A stretch of 64,000 nt of DNA, taken from positions 1 through 64,000 of the forward strand of contig NZ_BAJT01000010.1 in assembly GCF_000613845.1 (NCBI RefSeq), given 5' to 3'. The translations under genes and the position numbers were made by a program. Of the stretch, positions 51,848 to 62,034 are shown in pieces. Within the stretch, counting starts at the first letter, position 1, and every line of letters begins with the position of its first letter. The DNA is from Asaia astilbis JCM 15831. Its GTDB lineage: Bacteria > Pseudomonadota > Alphaproteobacteria > Acetobacterales > Acetobacteraceae. A model generated the notes under the pieces. That model saw only the letters and a list, made by a program, of their open reading frames with translations. It did no database searches and was not told the DNA's origin.

Positions 51848-52987
51848 TCCTCTGCCGTTTTTGCGCGGCGGCTCTGCCGGCGTCTCGGTGACGCTCTCGA
51901 TCTATATTTCCAGACTTTTCACGCTCTTCGCTCTCGCGATGATCGCCGCGTTGACCGGTCTGGTTTCGCTCTTCGATTTCATCGATCTCCTGAGACGCGT
52001 CGCCACAAAACCGGATGTCCCGACGAGCCTCGTCACCGAGATTGCCGGTCTGCACGTCCCCTTTTTATGATCATGATCATGCCATTCGGCATTTTGCTGG
52101 GAGGTATCGTCTGCTTCTGGCGCCTGACCCGTTCATCGGAGCTTATTGTTGCCCGAGCCGCAGGCATCTCGGCATGGCAGTTTCTGGCCGCTCCGCTTGC
52201 CTGTGCCATTCTGCTGGGTGTTATCGGTACGACGGCTCTTTCACCCCTGTCTTCCTACATGTTCCGTAAGGCTGAACTGCTGGACGAAGCCTATCTCAAG
52301 ACAGGCGGCGGCCCTTTGTCGCTCAATGGGGGAGCACTCTGGTTGCGGCAGCTCGACGATAATGAGGGCAGCAAACGCGTGGCCATTCTGCATGCCCGCC
52401 GCGTTCTCTTGCGTGACCGCACCCTCCACATCAACGATATCAGTATCTTTCGCCTTGATGAACGTGACCAACTTGTCGTCCGTATCGAGGCACCACGCGG
52501 AGAACTGATCGAAGGCGCCTGGAAGCTCGAGAACGCCGCGACGGTTCGCCCCAATCATCTGCCTGTTCATATCGGCGATTATCTGTTGCCCACCAATCTC
52601 TCCCTTACACGCGTCGAACAAAGCTTTGCCTCGCCTGACACGCTCTCGATCTGGACGTTACCCGGCTTCATTCATCTCCTCGAACGTTCCGGTTTTTCCT
52701 CCATCCGGCATCGACTGCACTTCCAGACTCTGTTAGCTCTTCCGATCCTATGCGGTACAATGGCGCTCGTTTCGGCCGGCTTTTCGATGCGTCCTTCGCG
52801 TCGTGGCGGTGTCGCTCGTATGCTGGGCTCGGGTATTGCTGCGGGGTTTGCGCTTTTCACCATCTCGAAGGTGGCGGCGCAGTTTGGTGAATCTGGTGCC
52901 CTACCGCCGGTCATGGCGGCATGGGCTCCGACTGGCGCAGGTCTCTGCCTCGCGCTGGCCTTGCTTCTGCATCTGGAGGATGGTTGA
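51838..52987 (+). CDS. lptG: LptG, LPS export permease subunit (two frame breaks)
   Basis: LptG is the second LPS export permease. The core reads LSIYISRLFTLFALAMIAALTGLVSLFDFIDLLRR, then after a break WRLTRSSELIVARAAGISAWQFLAAPLACA, a jellyroll and the C-terminal helices (LALPILCGTMALVSAGFSMRPSRRGG). I start at ATG 51838, six bases after GGAGG and overlapping the inferred lptF end. One base is missing near 51864 (T-run) and one near 52064 (T-run before TGATCATG). Corrected length is about 383 residues. It overlaps the lptD start by one base. Confidence 0.87.
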
Positions 52988-55298
52988 TGTCGAAACGGCG
53001 CGTGTCGCATCACAGGCGCAAGTCCTGGCTGGCGGCGTCCATGCTGGCGGGTACCGCAAGCTTCGGCCTCCTTCCGGAAGCCTATGCTACGATGCAACGT
53101 CAGTCTGGCCCGAAGGTTGTCGTCGGCAAGCCCTCTTCTCAGTCCGATCCGGTGACTTATCTCGCGGACCATGAGAGTTATACGCGTGACAGCGTCGCAA
53201 CCTGGACCGGCAATGTGCAGGTCTGGCAGGGCGAGCACGCGCTTCGAGCCGACAGGATCGTGTTTGACCGCAATACCGGTGTCATGACGGCAACGGGCCA
53301 TGTCGCCATGGTCGAGCCCGATGGCAGCACAAGCTTTGCGAGCTTTGTCGAGCTCAGCAATGGCATGCATGACGGTGTTGCGCGCGCGATCTTCCTCAAG
53401 ATGGAAGACAACGCCAAACTTGCTGCCAACGGCATGCGGCGCACCAACGGCAAGCTCAACGATATGGGGAAAGCCGTCTACACGGCCTGCGAAATCTGCG
53501 CCAAAGACCCCTCGCGCGCGCCTTTCTGGCAGCTACGCGCGTATAATGCGACTCAGGATACCGAGCATAAGCGCGTCGAGTTCAGTCACGCCTATCTCGA
53601 CATGTTCGGCATTCCGATCATGTATCTACCGATTTTTTCGATGACGGATCCAAGTGTCAAACGGCAAAGCGGATTCCTCATGCCCGGAATCAATCCGCAT
53701 GATCGGTATCTCGGCACCTATTTCACCATCCCTTACTTCTGGGCCATCGATGATCAACAGGATCTGACAGTTCAGGGGCTGGTCTCGACCCGCACGGGCC
53801 CGCAAATCAGCGGGCAATATCGAAATTACCTGAACTTCGGCAAAATTAATTTCACCGGAGGGGTCGCCTACAGCACTCACAAAGAGGGCAGTTACGTCAA
53901 CACGTTTGGAAATAACGTGAGTGGCACGAACGATAACGGCATTCAGGGCTATGTCCGCGGCAACGCCATATTTGACCTGGACGATCATTGGCGAACAGGG
54001 GCAAGCATCAATCTCGCTTCTTCCGCGAATTACATGCGTGACTACCGTGTGACCGGCTACGGCAACGAAACCCTTCAGTCGACTGCATTTCTCGAAGGCT
54101 TTGGCGTTGGTTCCTATACACGCTCGATGGCCAGTTCTATCAGGGGTTAAATCAGGGCGTCATCCGCAACTCGAATCTGCCTTTCGTTCTTCCGCGCTTC
54201 AACTACGCTTTCCAGTCTGAGACTGACCCGCTGGGGGGCACCTTCTCACTCAATACGAACGACTTCAATGTCTATCGTCCTGAGGGCGTTCGGGATCAGC
54301 GCGGGCAGATCCAGATGAACTGGAACCGGCCCTTCCACAACGTTCTGGGACAGGTCTGGCTACTGACAGCGCGTCTTGACGCGACCGTTTACCAGGCGAG
54401 CCACCTCTACGAGCAGCCACTTTATTACACCACAGGCACGAAGCAGACGACCGGGTGGGTTCTTCCTACGGTCGCGCTGAAAATGAACTGGCCCTTCATG
54501 CGCAGCTTTGCACATGGCCACGGTTCTCAGGTGCTGGAGCCGATCGTGCAGGCGATCGCAGCACCGAATATGGGTAACAGCGCCACACGCCTGATCCCCA
54601 ATGAAGACAGTCTGCAATACGAGTTCACTGACAGCACGCTTTTCTCGCTAAACCGCTATACGGGCACGGACCGTCTTGATGGCGGGTTGCGCGCCAATAT
54701 CGGTGTTCATGGCAACTGGACGTGGCGCGGTCACGTGGTGGACTTTCTGGTGGGCGAGAGCATTCAGCAGCATGTCACTCAAAACCGCATCGCTTATTCA
54801 GGCCTCTCTCATACGCTTTCCTCGCCCGTGGCTCGGGTACGCGTGAGCCCAAACCGTTATCTCGATCTGACTGCTCGCGGACGCTACGATCCCTGGCGCA
54901 AAAAGCTTGAATATGGCGAGGGTCTCCTGAGCGTTGGCGTCCCGATCTTCCACGTCAATGCCGGGTATATCTATGAACCGGTGACACCCTATTATTTCTA
55001 CGCGACGAACTATCGTCTCAATGGCCCAACGGATGTCTACGAGAAGCCGACGAACGAGGTGTCTGCTGGCGTCTCCACGTCCTTCAAGCAGTATCATGCG
55101 TCGGCCTTTATGCGCCGCGCATTGTCACGACGCGAGTTTGTCAGCCTTGGCGGCGATATCGGCTACTCGAATGACTGCTTCGGTTTGGACATCCTTGCCA
55201 TCAAACAATATACCTCGATCGGTGGTCAGCAGCGGAATACGACCGTGCTGTTCAACCTTACCTTCAAGACGATCGGTACCTTCGGAATCAATGGCTGA
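52987..55298 (+). CDS. lptD: LptD, outer membrane LPS assembly protein (frame broken once)
   Basis: LptD is the beta-barrel that inserts LPS into the outer leaflet. After a signal region (basic MSKRRVSHHRRKSW, then SMLAGTASFGLL), the OstA/LptA-like N-terminal domain reads TRDSVATWTGNVQVWQGEHALRADRIVFDRNTGVMTATGHV. The barrel domain follows (IPIMYLPIFSMTDPSVKRQSGFLMPG). One base is missing near 54121; the frame continues LDGQFYQGLNQGVIRNSNLPFVLPRFNYAF and ends KTIGTFGING. Corrected length is about 770 residues. The Cys pair CEICAKDP is one of the expected disulfide contributors. Essential in most LPS-bearing bacteria. Confidence 0.92.
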
Positions 55299-55308
55299 CG
55301 GACGCGCT

Positions 55309-56801
55309 ATGAGCTTTTCTGCCCCCTTCCTCCGGGCTGCCCCGCCGCGCGGTGCCTCCCGTTCGATGCGCGCGATGCTTCTCGCTTTGCGACATTCGTT
55401 GCTTTGCCTGTGCTTGGAGCACAGGCTGCCCCTTCCCATCATGAGCGCGCACAGCGCGCCCATCCCGGTCAGGGGAAAGTCATCGACGCCCCCAACCCTC
55501 CTGAAGATGCCATTCTTGGTACGATCAACGGGCAGGTTCTGACCGAGCGCGATGTCGATAATCGCGGCAAGCTCTTCGCGCTTTCAACCGGGCTGAATAT
55601 CAGCCCGGACCTGATGAAGCGCCTGCGCCCGCAGATCATCCGTCAGCTCACCGATGAACGCATCAAGACGCAGGAAATCCTGAAGCGCCACATCAATGTC
55701 GAGCCACTTCAGATTGCCCAGGCGATCAACAACATCGAATCCCGCAACGGCATGCCTAAAAATGCCCTGCGTGACCGTCTCGCTCTGGATGGTGTTTCGC
55801 TCACCACGCTGATCGACCAGATTCGTGTTCAGATCGGCTGGATGCAGGTTCTGCGTGAAGAGATCTCCGGGCGTGGCCGAATTACAGCCCGCGAGATTAC
55901 GCAGCGTGAAGAAGCGCTTCGCGCCGAAGAGGGACGCCCTCAGTATAACGTCAGCGAGATCTTCGTCCCGGTCGCCGATCCACGCCACTCGGAAGCAGAA
56001 CTCGATTTCACCAAGACGATCATCACCCAGCTCCGCAACGGAGCGCCTTTCCCGATTGTCGCGGCTCAGTTCTCCCAAGCCCAGACCGCCCTCGATGGCG
56101 GTACTCTGGGATGGGTTCAGGAAGACAGTCTCGACCCCCCTGTTGTCGATATCGTCAAGCAGATGCCGATCGGTGCCATCTCCAATCCGGTCAAGGTTGC
56201 CGGTGGCTATGTGATCGTGACCGTCAACGGCAAACGGACCATCGGGCACCAGAACGTGACCATGGTCACGGTGCGTCAGGCTTTCTTCCCCTTTGCCTCA
56301 GCGCTCAATCCCCAGAACCCGACGGACCAGCAAAAGCTGACTCTTCAGAAGGCTTCCGCTGCGGCACAATCGGTCCATGGCTGTGAAGCGATGGAAGCGC
56401 TCAATCATTCGCTCGGTGAAAAGCATCCTTCCGATCCTGGTGGTCAGCTCGTTCTGGAACGTCTGAACCCTCAGATGCGTCAGGTTCTTGCAGATCTGCC
56501 CATCGGGCGCTCCAGCCGCCCGCTTGTATCGACCGATGGCATTGCGCTTCTGATGGTCTGCTCGAAAGGCCAGAAGAACATTGCGCAGCAAAGCCCGAGC
56601 GAAATCGCGGACAGCCTGATGAACGAACGCGTCGAACAGGCATCGCGTCAGCTTGAACGCGATCTGGAACGTCGTTCGGTTATCGAAATGCGCAAGGACG
56701 ACAAGACGGCACCTGCGGCCAAGCAGTCTGACGACGCTTCAGATGATGACGGGGCTCCTGAGAAGAAACCTCACGGCAAGCCTGCACCGGGCCAGAAATG
56801 A
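55309..56801 (+). CDS. surA: SurA, periplasmic chaperone/PPIase (frame broken in signal peptide)
   Basis: SurA escorts outer-membrane proteins, including LptD, across the periplasm. Corrected for one missing T near 55388, the N-terminus reads as a signal peptide, MRAMLLAFATFVALPVLGAQA. The SurA N-domain follows (ILGTINGQVLTERDVDNRGKLFALSTGL), then a parvulin domain (YNVSEIFVPVADPRHSEAELDFTKTII; GGTLGWVQEDSLDPPVVDIV) and a Lys/Asp-rich tail. Start candidates are ATG 55309 or ATG 55366; I use 55309. The length is about 497 residues, with only one complete parvulin repeat evident. It overlaps rsmA by four bases; pdxA, often between them elsewhere, is absent. Confidence 0.9.
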
Positions 56802-57616
56802 CCCTTCCAAGCCTCAAGGATGCCATTCGCATCCATGGTCTCGATGCGAAGAAGTCCTTCGGTCAGCATTTTCTCCTCGATCCGGGCATCGTCGCCCGGA
56901 TCGCTGCGCTCGCTGGAGACATGACCGGACGACACGTCGTTGAAATCGGACCTGGGCCTGGTGGTCTTACCCGCGCCCTGCTCGATACGAAGGCTGAGGC
57001 AATTCACGCTGTTGAAATCGATCAACGCGCATGGCCTCTGCTGGACGAGCTTGTGGCCCATGCCGCAGGACGCCTTGTTCTGACCAAGGCGGACGCCACA
57101 TCGATCGACACGTCGGGCCTCTGCCCTGCTCCGCGCAAAGTTGTCGCCAACCTTCCCTATAATGTCGGTACGCCGCTCCTTGTCGGCTGGCTGCGTCAGG
57201 CCGCGCTCTGGGAACGTATGACCCTCATGTTCCAGCTTGAGGTCGCAGAGCGTATCTGTGCGGTTCCCGACAGTTCTCATTATGGGAGACTCGGGGTTCT
57301 GGCCCAATGGTGCGCGGACTGCACTGTTGTGATGAAAGTGCCTGCAGGCGCTTTCTCCCCTCCGCCCAAGGTCGAATCCGCGGTCGTCGACCTCATCCCC
57401 AAGGCCGAGCAGCCTTCACCGGCGCTCTTCAAGGCTATGGAACACGTCACACATCTCGCTTTCGGCCAGAGACGTAAAATGCTTCGTGCCTCTTTGCGAC
57501 CCATCGGTGGCGAAGCTTTGCTTGAAAAAGCGGGGATTCTGGCGACACGACGCGCCGAGACCCTGTCGATCGAAGAGTTTGCGACCCTCGCCAGGCTGGT
57601 CTGCCCAGAACGCTAA
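56798..57616 (+). CDS. rsmA: RsmA/KsgA, 16S rRNA dimethyladenosine transferase
   Basis: RsmA dimethylates two adenines at the 3' end of 16S rRNA (A1518/A1519 in E. coli numbering). The 272-residue protein has the SAM-binding motifs KKSFGQHFLLDPGIVARI, VVEIGPGPGGLTRALLD, VEIDQRAWPLL, and the catalytic NLPYNVGTPLL with the conserved N-L-P-Y. The C-terminal RNA-contact region reads PPPKVESAVVDLIP and FGQRRKMLRASLR. The frame is intact. It is coupled to surA in an LPS/outer-membrane biogenesis cluster. Confidence 0.96.
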   Translation: MTLPSLKDAIRIHGLDAKKSFGQHFLLDPGIVARIAALAGDMTGRHVVEIGPGPGGLTRALLDTKAEAIHAVEIDQRAWPLLDELVAHAAGRLVLTKADATSIDTSGLCPAPRKVVANLPYNVGTPLLVGWLRQAALWERMTLMFQLEVAERICAVPDSSHYGRLGVLAQWCADCTVVMKVPAGAFSPPPKVESAVVDLIPKAEQPSPALFKAMEHVTHLAFGQRRKMLRASLRPIGGEALLEKAGILATRRAETLSIEEFATLARLVCPER

Positions 57617-57781
57617 TTCTGCGCCGGCGCTTGCACTGCGTCGCACAAACCGCCATACAGGACCAAAGCGGGTGCTTTTGCCCGGGGTCAGACGCGCATG
57701 TGGCACGTCGATCAACCCAGCAAAAGCATGTTGCGCGCAAAATTCTTCTGCGTGACCGTCTTACTATCAAGGAGCCTTGTT

Positions 57782-57987
57782 ATGGCAACAGGCACCGTCA
57801 AGTGGTTCAACTCAACCAAGGGCTTCGGCTTCATCAAGCCGGATGCCGGTGGCGATGATGTGTTCGTGCACATCTCGCAGTCGAGAAGGCCAACCTTTCC
57901 AGCCTCAACGACGGCCAGGCGCTTTCCTACGACACCGAAGTCGGACGCAATGGCAAGACGTCAGCAGTCTCGCTCAAGCTGAGCTGA
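57782..57987 (+). CDS. cspA: Cold shock domain protein, CspA family (frame broken once)
   Basis: This is a 68-residue single-stranded nucleic acid binding protein. It reads [24 protein letters not shown], containing the RNP1 motif KGFGFI, then DVFVHIS with RNP2. One base is missing near 57879. With TCGGCA restored it continues [36 protein letters not shown] and stops at 57987, a textbook CspA end. GGAG sits nine bases upstream of the ATG. The 165-base gap after rsmA could hold the long leader typical of cold-shock mRNAs. Confidence 0.93.
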
Positions 57988-58305
57988 GGCCGCCCCCTCC
58001 TCTGGAGGGGACGACTAAAGGACTGCCGGGAGCGTGGCACGATACCGATTGGTATCTTCAAGCGCTCTCAGCACGATCCGAGCCTGAAGGCAGACAACTG
58101 AGACGGATTTATTCCGTTCTCGCGGCCACAATTCAGGCTTTCGGCACTGTCGGGCTTCAAGTCCTACAGGCGCCCGGATACAAGACAGCAGTTGTGCTGC
58201 TGATAGATTTCCAAAAATTTTCTACGGTGTCCAGCGACGCCAGACCGGAATGAGCACGATCAAATCGCACTCATCCCATTCTCGCACCCTCCCCGAAAAT
58301 AAAGT
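57988..58305. other. Gene-poor region downstream of cspA with small hairpins
   Basis: The 318 bases hold a hairpin CCCCTCC/GGAGGGG (57994-58010) right after the cspA stop, without a T-run, and a small perfect inverted repeat GATACC-GATT-GGTATC (58041-58056). A long frame on the plus strand crosses here, but it is a continuation of a shadow of cspA. I see no supportable gene. The end is close to the convergent siderophore receptor stop at 58306. Confidence 0.5.
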
Positions 58306-60582
58306 CTAGAATGCAATATTCGTCGATACGGCGAAAGTGCGACCCTGCCCCCAGCTGTTGCGGGCTGCCGCGCCAGTCGGCGTGATGATGTATCCCTGGT
58401 TCAACAGATTGACCGCATTGAGTTGCAGGCTGACCTGACGAGAGAAGAGCTTCGGCACACTCCACGACGCAAAGGCGTCGACCGTCCCATAACCAGGAAC
58501 CTGAAAACTGTTGTCGAGAGCCGCGGCGCGCGTTCCAACCAGCTGCACGCCTCCACCTGCCCGCATACTGATTTTGTACCAAGGCAGCGCGCCATTCCAC
58601 GTCAGGAAGAGACTACCGCTGTTCTTGGGTACACCGATCAGCTGATGACCTTCGGTCGCCGGTGTATCGCGCAGGGTCCGTGCATCCGTCCACGCATAGG
58701 AGAGGATCGCACTCCAGTGACGGGTCAGCGCGCCGGTCAAGCTTGCCTCAAGCCCTCTTGAACCGGCAAGTCCTGTCAGACGCTGCACAATATCGCCGCT
58801 CGTGTTCAGGCCAGCCGTCTGAAGAACATTCTTCTTGCGAATGTGATAGAGGGCGATGTCTGCCGTCAGGCCGTGGTTCTCGTAACGCGCTCCGACTTCA
58901 AACTCACGACCCGTCGTCGGCTTGTACCCTCCCTGGAGAACACTGCCAGCCGAGAGAAGGTTCGGGCCGAAAGACTGCGAATAATCACCGTAAATCGACA
59001 TCGTCTTGAACGGCTGCCAGACCAGTGCGGCGAAGGGCAGCGGTTTGCTGTAGGCCGCATCCGTCGTCTTGATGAAGGGCAGACCATTGCCGTAACGAAT
59101 GGAGAACCATTGATAGCGGATACCGCCACTCGCGATGAGATTATGCGTCAGGTGGATATTGTCTTTGAGATAGCCAGATGCACTATTGATGTTCTGCTGA
59201 AGATTACTGCTTGCCGGATTGACCGGTCCAACAGGCCGCAGAGTACCGTAAACCGGATTAGCGGGGTAGAAGCCGCCTCTGTTGGGTGACTGGTAAAACA
59301 GCCCCTGATCCTGATTACGGTTTTCGTAATCGGCGCCAGACGTCAGCTCGTGCTTCATGTGCCAAAGTTCGTGAGTGCCGATATAGTCGAGCGCCACGCT
59401 CCCATTGGCCCGGATCGTTCCGCTGTTTTCGCGGTAGCGACGGGTCAGCACGCCGGTACGGACGTTGTAGCTCGATGGGTCAGCCTGCCGATCATGATAA
59501 TCGTCGTAGTTATAGCCACCAGACAAGCGGAGGCGATCATGGGCCGTCAATCGATATCCAAGATGAGCAGCGATCAGATGACGCGTGCCAAACGACGCCG
59601 TCCATGCCTCGTCGAGACGCTTCTGGGGGCCTGAAACCGGATTGCTCCCGACAAAAAACGCCCCTCTGTCGAGCACATTGTCATAATCGACATATTCATA
59701 GGACAGCGTTCCGTCCCAGCGATCATGGCGCCAGGCAAGGGTCGGAGCGACAAGGATCTGCTTGTTCGCGCCAAAATTGCGCCAGTAATTCTCATTTCGG
59801 AAACTGCCGATCACGCGGAAGGCAAAATCCTTACCGAGCGGCCCGGTGAAATCGATATGGCCCTGCCCGCCCCCGAGCGAGCTCCACTTCGTGCCGAACC
59901 CGGCACCCCAGCGCCGAAAATCCGGCGCTTTGGTCACGACGTTGATCACGCCGCCCGGCTCCTGCATACCATAGAATAACGATGCCGGACCTTTGAGGAC
60001 TTCAACCCGCTCGGTCGTGTCGCCCTGATAATTGCGGCCTACAGGCATTCTGATTCCGTCTCTGAGAATAGAGCCGTCATCATTGGCGCCAAATCCGCGC
60101 TTGATCAGTGAATCCTGTGTGCCACCGAAGTTGTTTCCAACGACCATACCGGGCACGTATTTCGCCATGTCGTCCATGGTCTGCGGCGCGAAATCGGCGA
60201 GCGTCTGATGTGTGACGACATTGGTCGTCTGAGTCTGCTGCAGGAATGGCGTGGCGCGCTTGTCACCAATCGCACTGTCTGGAGCGGCATAGGAATTACG
60301 ATCGCCAATAACATTCAACACCTCGTGCTTGCCTCGCAGCTTACGCGTGTCATGCTTTTTGACTTTGGGTTCGTGACCTTGTGCGGATCGATCACGCGCG
60401 AGACCTGCCGTGTCAGCAGGCGCCCCTCCCTTGCCGCCAATACCTTCGGTTTCTGTCAGACCAGGCTGGGCCAACGCACCGGGACAGCCGACCAGAGCGA
60501 GGGACGCGACCCCTGAAGCGAGGAGCACCAGGCGGGGGGACGAATTCGCCCCCGCCATCATTTTGTTGAGAATGTGTCTCAT
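58306..60582 (-). CDS. TonB-dependent siderophore receptor
   Basis: This is a 758-residue outer-membrane ferric-siderophore receptor (FhuE/FpvA-like). A signal region at the N-terminus (LVLLASGVASLALVG) is followed by a plug domain (TNVVTHQTLADFAPQTMDDMAKYVPGMVVGNNFGGTQ; LIKRGFGANDDGSILRDGIRM; RVEVLKGPASLFYGMQEPGGVINVVTKAP). A 22-strand barrel ends with the terminal aromatic STNIAF. No N-terminal secretin/STN signalling domain is evident, so it is a plain transporter rather than a transducer. The ligand is unknown. A Fur-box-like sequence lies about 100 bases upstream. The frame is intact. Confidence 0.94.
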   Translation of the reverse strand: MRHILNKMMAGANSSPRLVLLASGVASLALVGCPGALAQPGLTETEGIGGKGGAPADTAGLARDRSAQGHEPKVKKHDTRKLRGKHEVLNVIGDRNSYAAPDSAIGDKRATPFLQQTQTTNVVTHQTLADFAPQTMDDMAKYVPGMVVGNNFGGTQDSLIKRGFGANDDGSILRDGIRMPVGRNYQGDTTERVEVLKGPASLFYGMQEPGGVINVVTKAPDFRRWGAGFGTKWSSLGGGQGHIDFTGPLGKDFAFRVIGSFRNENYWRNFGANKQILVAPTLAWRHDRWDGTLSYEYVDYDNVLDRGAFFVGSNPVSGPQKRLDEAWTASFGTRHLIAAHLGYRLTAHDRLRLSGGYNYDDYHDRQADPSSYNVRTGVLTRRYRENSGTIRANGSVALDYIGTHELWHMKHELTSGADYENRNQDQGLFYQSPNRGGFYPANPVYGTLRPVGPVNPASSNLQQNINSASGYLKDNIHLTHNLIASGGIRYQWFSIRYGNGLPFIKTTDAAYSKPLPFAALVWQPFKTMSIYGDYSQSFGPNLLSAGSVLQGGYKPTTGREFEVGARYENHGLTADIALYHIRKKNVLQTAGLNTSGDIVQRLTGLAGSRGLEASLTGALTRHWSAILSYAWTDARTLRDTPATEGHQLIGVPKNSGSLFLTWNGALPWYKISMRAGGGVQLVGTRAAALDNSFQVPGYGTVDAFASWSVPKLFSRQVSLQLNAVNLLNQGYIITPTGAAARNSWGQGRTFAVSTNIAF

Positions 60583-60683
60583 TCGCCAACGACTGACACA
60601 GATCGTGACGCAATGAAACGAAGAATCACGTTTTCGAGAGGAGTCGCTTCATGACGTATGATGACAACGTTAATTCACCCCAA

Positions 60684-60702
60684 TGACACGATTTTCATTA
60701 TC
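60684..60702 (-). promoter_or_regulatory. Fur-box-like site upstream of the siderophore receptor
   Basis: On the minus strand the sequence reads GATAATGAAAATCGTGTCA, close to the E. coli Fur consensus GATAATGATAATCATTATC over its first 13 bases but degenerate at the end. It lies about 100 bases upstream of the receptor ATG and overlaps the last codons of cfa. Control by Fur or a functional equivalent is an inference from one imperfect match. Confidence 0.55.
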
Positions 60703-61894
60703 GATGCAGGTACTCACGTGTGAGCGGCACAACATCGATATCCGCCGCAAGCTGAAGCTGGAAATTCATGTGTCCTTGCAGGCGGAAAGAGAGCTCCGCA
60801 CCGACGAGATAGAACTCGAACATGCGGCAGAAACGCTCGTCGTAAAGCGCGCAAATCCTGTCACGATTATCGTCAAAACGATCACGCCAGAGCTTGAGCG
60901 TTTTGGCGTAGTGAAGCCTGAGAATTTCGCAATCAGTGACCCAGAGCCCTGCTCGTTCAACCGACGGCATCACTTCACTCAGCGCTGGCGAGTAACCGCC
61001 GGGGAAGATGTATCGGTCGATCCATGGATTGGTCGAACCCGGTCCATCCATGCGCCCGATCGAGTGAATAATGGCAACGCCATCAGACCTGAGCACCTCG
61101 CGGACTTTGCGGAAATAGGTATCGTATTGACCGATACCGACATGCTCGAACATTCCAACGGAAACGACACGATCGAATTTTTGAGTGAGTCTGCGATAAT
61201 CCATGAGGCGGATTTGAATCTGGCTTTCGAGCCCAGCTTCACGCACGCGCTCCTGCGCCACCTGTAGCTGCTCGCGTGAGAGGGTGATCCCCGTCACCTT
61301 CGCACCGTAATCGCGCGCCAATGTCAGCGCCATTCCCCCCCAGCCACACCCGATGTCCAGCACCTCCAGCCCGGGACGATCAAGAAGAAGCTTGGCCGCA
61401 ATGTGCTTTTTCTTGGCCTCCTGAGCCTCCTCGAGCGTCACAGTGTCCGAGGTGAAATAGCCGCAGGAATACTGACGATCCTCATCGAGGAAGAGATCGT
61501 AAAGCGCCCCGTTGAGATCATAGTGATGAGCGACATTGGCCCGTGACCGGCGCTGATTATTCCACTGTCTGAAGAAGCGTGTGAAGAACCGCGCCTTTTC
61601 TTCCAGACGATTAAGGAAATGGTTCTGGTCGTGGATATTGAGCATGAGAACGCTCAGCACCTCTTCCAGAGAGCAATCGACCGCAACGATCTCCCCCTCC
61701 ATCCATCCTTCGCCAAAAGCGAGGCCAGAGTTCAGCAGAAGCGCCCTTAGGGCCTTCTCGGTTTTGACATGGATGGTTGCTTTCGGGCCGGGAGCCTTGC
61801 CCCGGTAGCGCCGTCTCCTGCCGTCAGGAAGAATGACGTCGAGCGCTCCTGCACCGATGAAACGCTTCAGAACCTGATCAAGCAGAAAACTCAT
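60698..61894 (-). CDS. cfa: Cyclopropane-fatty-acyl-phospholipid synthase
   Basis: This 398-residue SAM-dependent enzyme adds a methylene bridge to unsaturated phospholipid acyl chains, a change associated with acid tolerance. Its SAM-binding motif is VLDIGCGWGGMALTLARDYGAKVTGITLS. Conserved active-site stretches are YSCGYFTSDT (the Cys of the CFA family), VSVGMFEHVG and AIIHSIGR, and NPWIDRYIFPGGYSPALSE. The N-terminal substrate domain reads SFLLDQVLKRFIGAGALDVILPDG. It is upstream of the siderophore receptor on the same strand, with a 115-base gap and no clear operon link. The frame is intact. Confidence 0.93.
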   Translation of the reverse strand: MSFLLDQVLKRFIGAGALDVILPDGRRRRYRGKAPGPKATIHVKTEKALRALLLNSGLAFGEGWMEGEIVAVDCSLEEVLSVLMLNIHDQNHFLNRLEEKARFFTRFFRQWNNQRRSRANVAHHYDLNGALYDLFLDEDRQYSCGYFTSDTVTLEEAQEAKKKHIAAKLLLDRPGLEVLDIGCGWGGMALTLARDYGAKVTGITLSREQLQVAQERVREAGLESQIQIRLMDYRRLTQKFDRVVSVGMFEHVGIGQYDTYFRKVREVLRSDGVAIIHSIGRMDGPGSTNPWIDRYIFPGGYSPALSEVMPSVERAGLWVTDCEILRLHYAKTLKLWRDRFDDNRDRICALYDERFCRMFEFYLVGAELSFRLQGHMNFQLQLAADIDVVPLTREYLHR

Positions 61895-61971
61895 GGTCGT
61901 CCTCGCTCATTTCTTTCAACAGTCAGAGCAAGTGAACGAGCAAAAAAACGGGTCGTCAACACGGCCCGAAA

Positions 61972-62005
61972 ACACAAAACCCGACTGCCAGAGGCAGCCG
62001 GGTTT
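61972..62005 (-). terminator. Rho-independent terminator after rplI
   Basis: On the minus strand CCCGGCTGCC pairs with GGCAGTCGGG over a TCT loop, with one mismatch, then TTTTGTGTTTT follows. It lies 30 bases after the rplI stop and separates the ribosomal operon from cfa. Confidence 0.88.
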
Positions 62006-62034
62006 CGCAGAAGCACAAAGCTGTTACCGTCTTA

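Noticed and set aside
52040-52080. Programmed frameshift in lptG at a T-run followed by TGATCATGATCATG
   Set aside because: Equivalent one-base losses occur in about twenty unrelated genes here, so a read error is far more likely than recoding.
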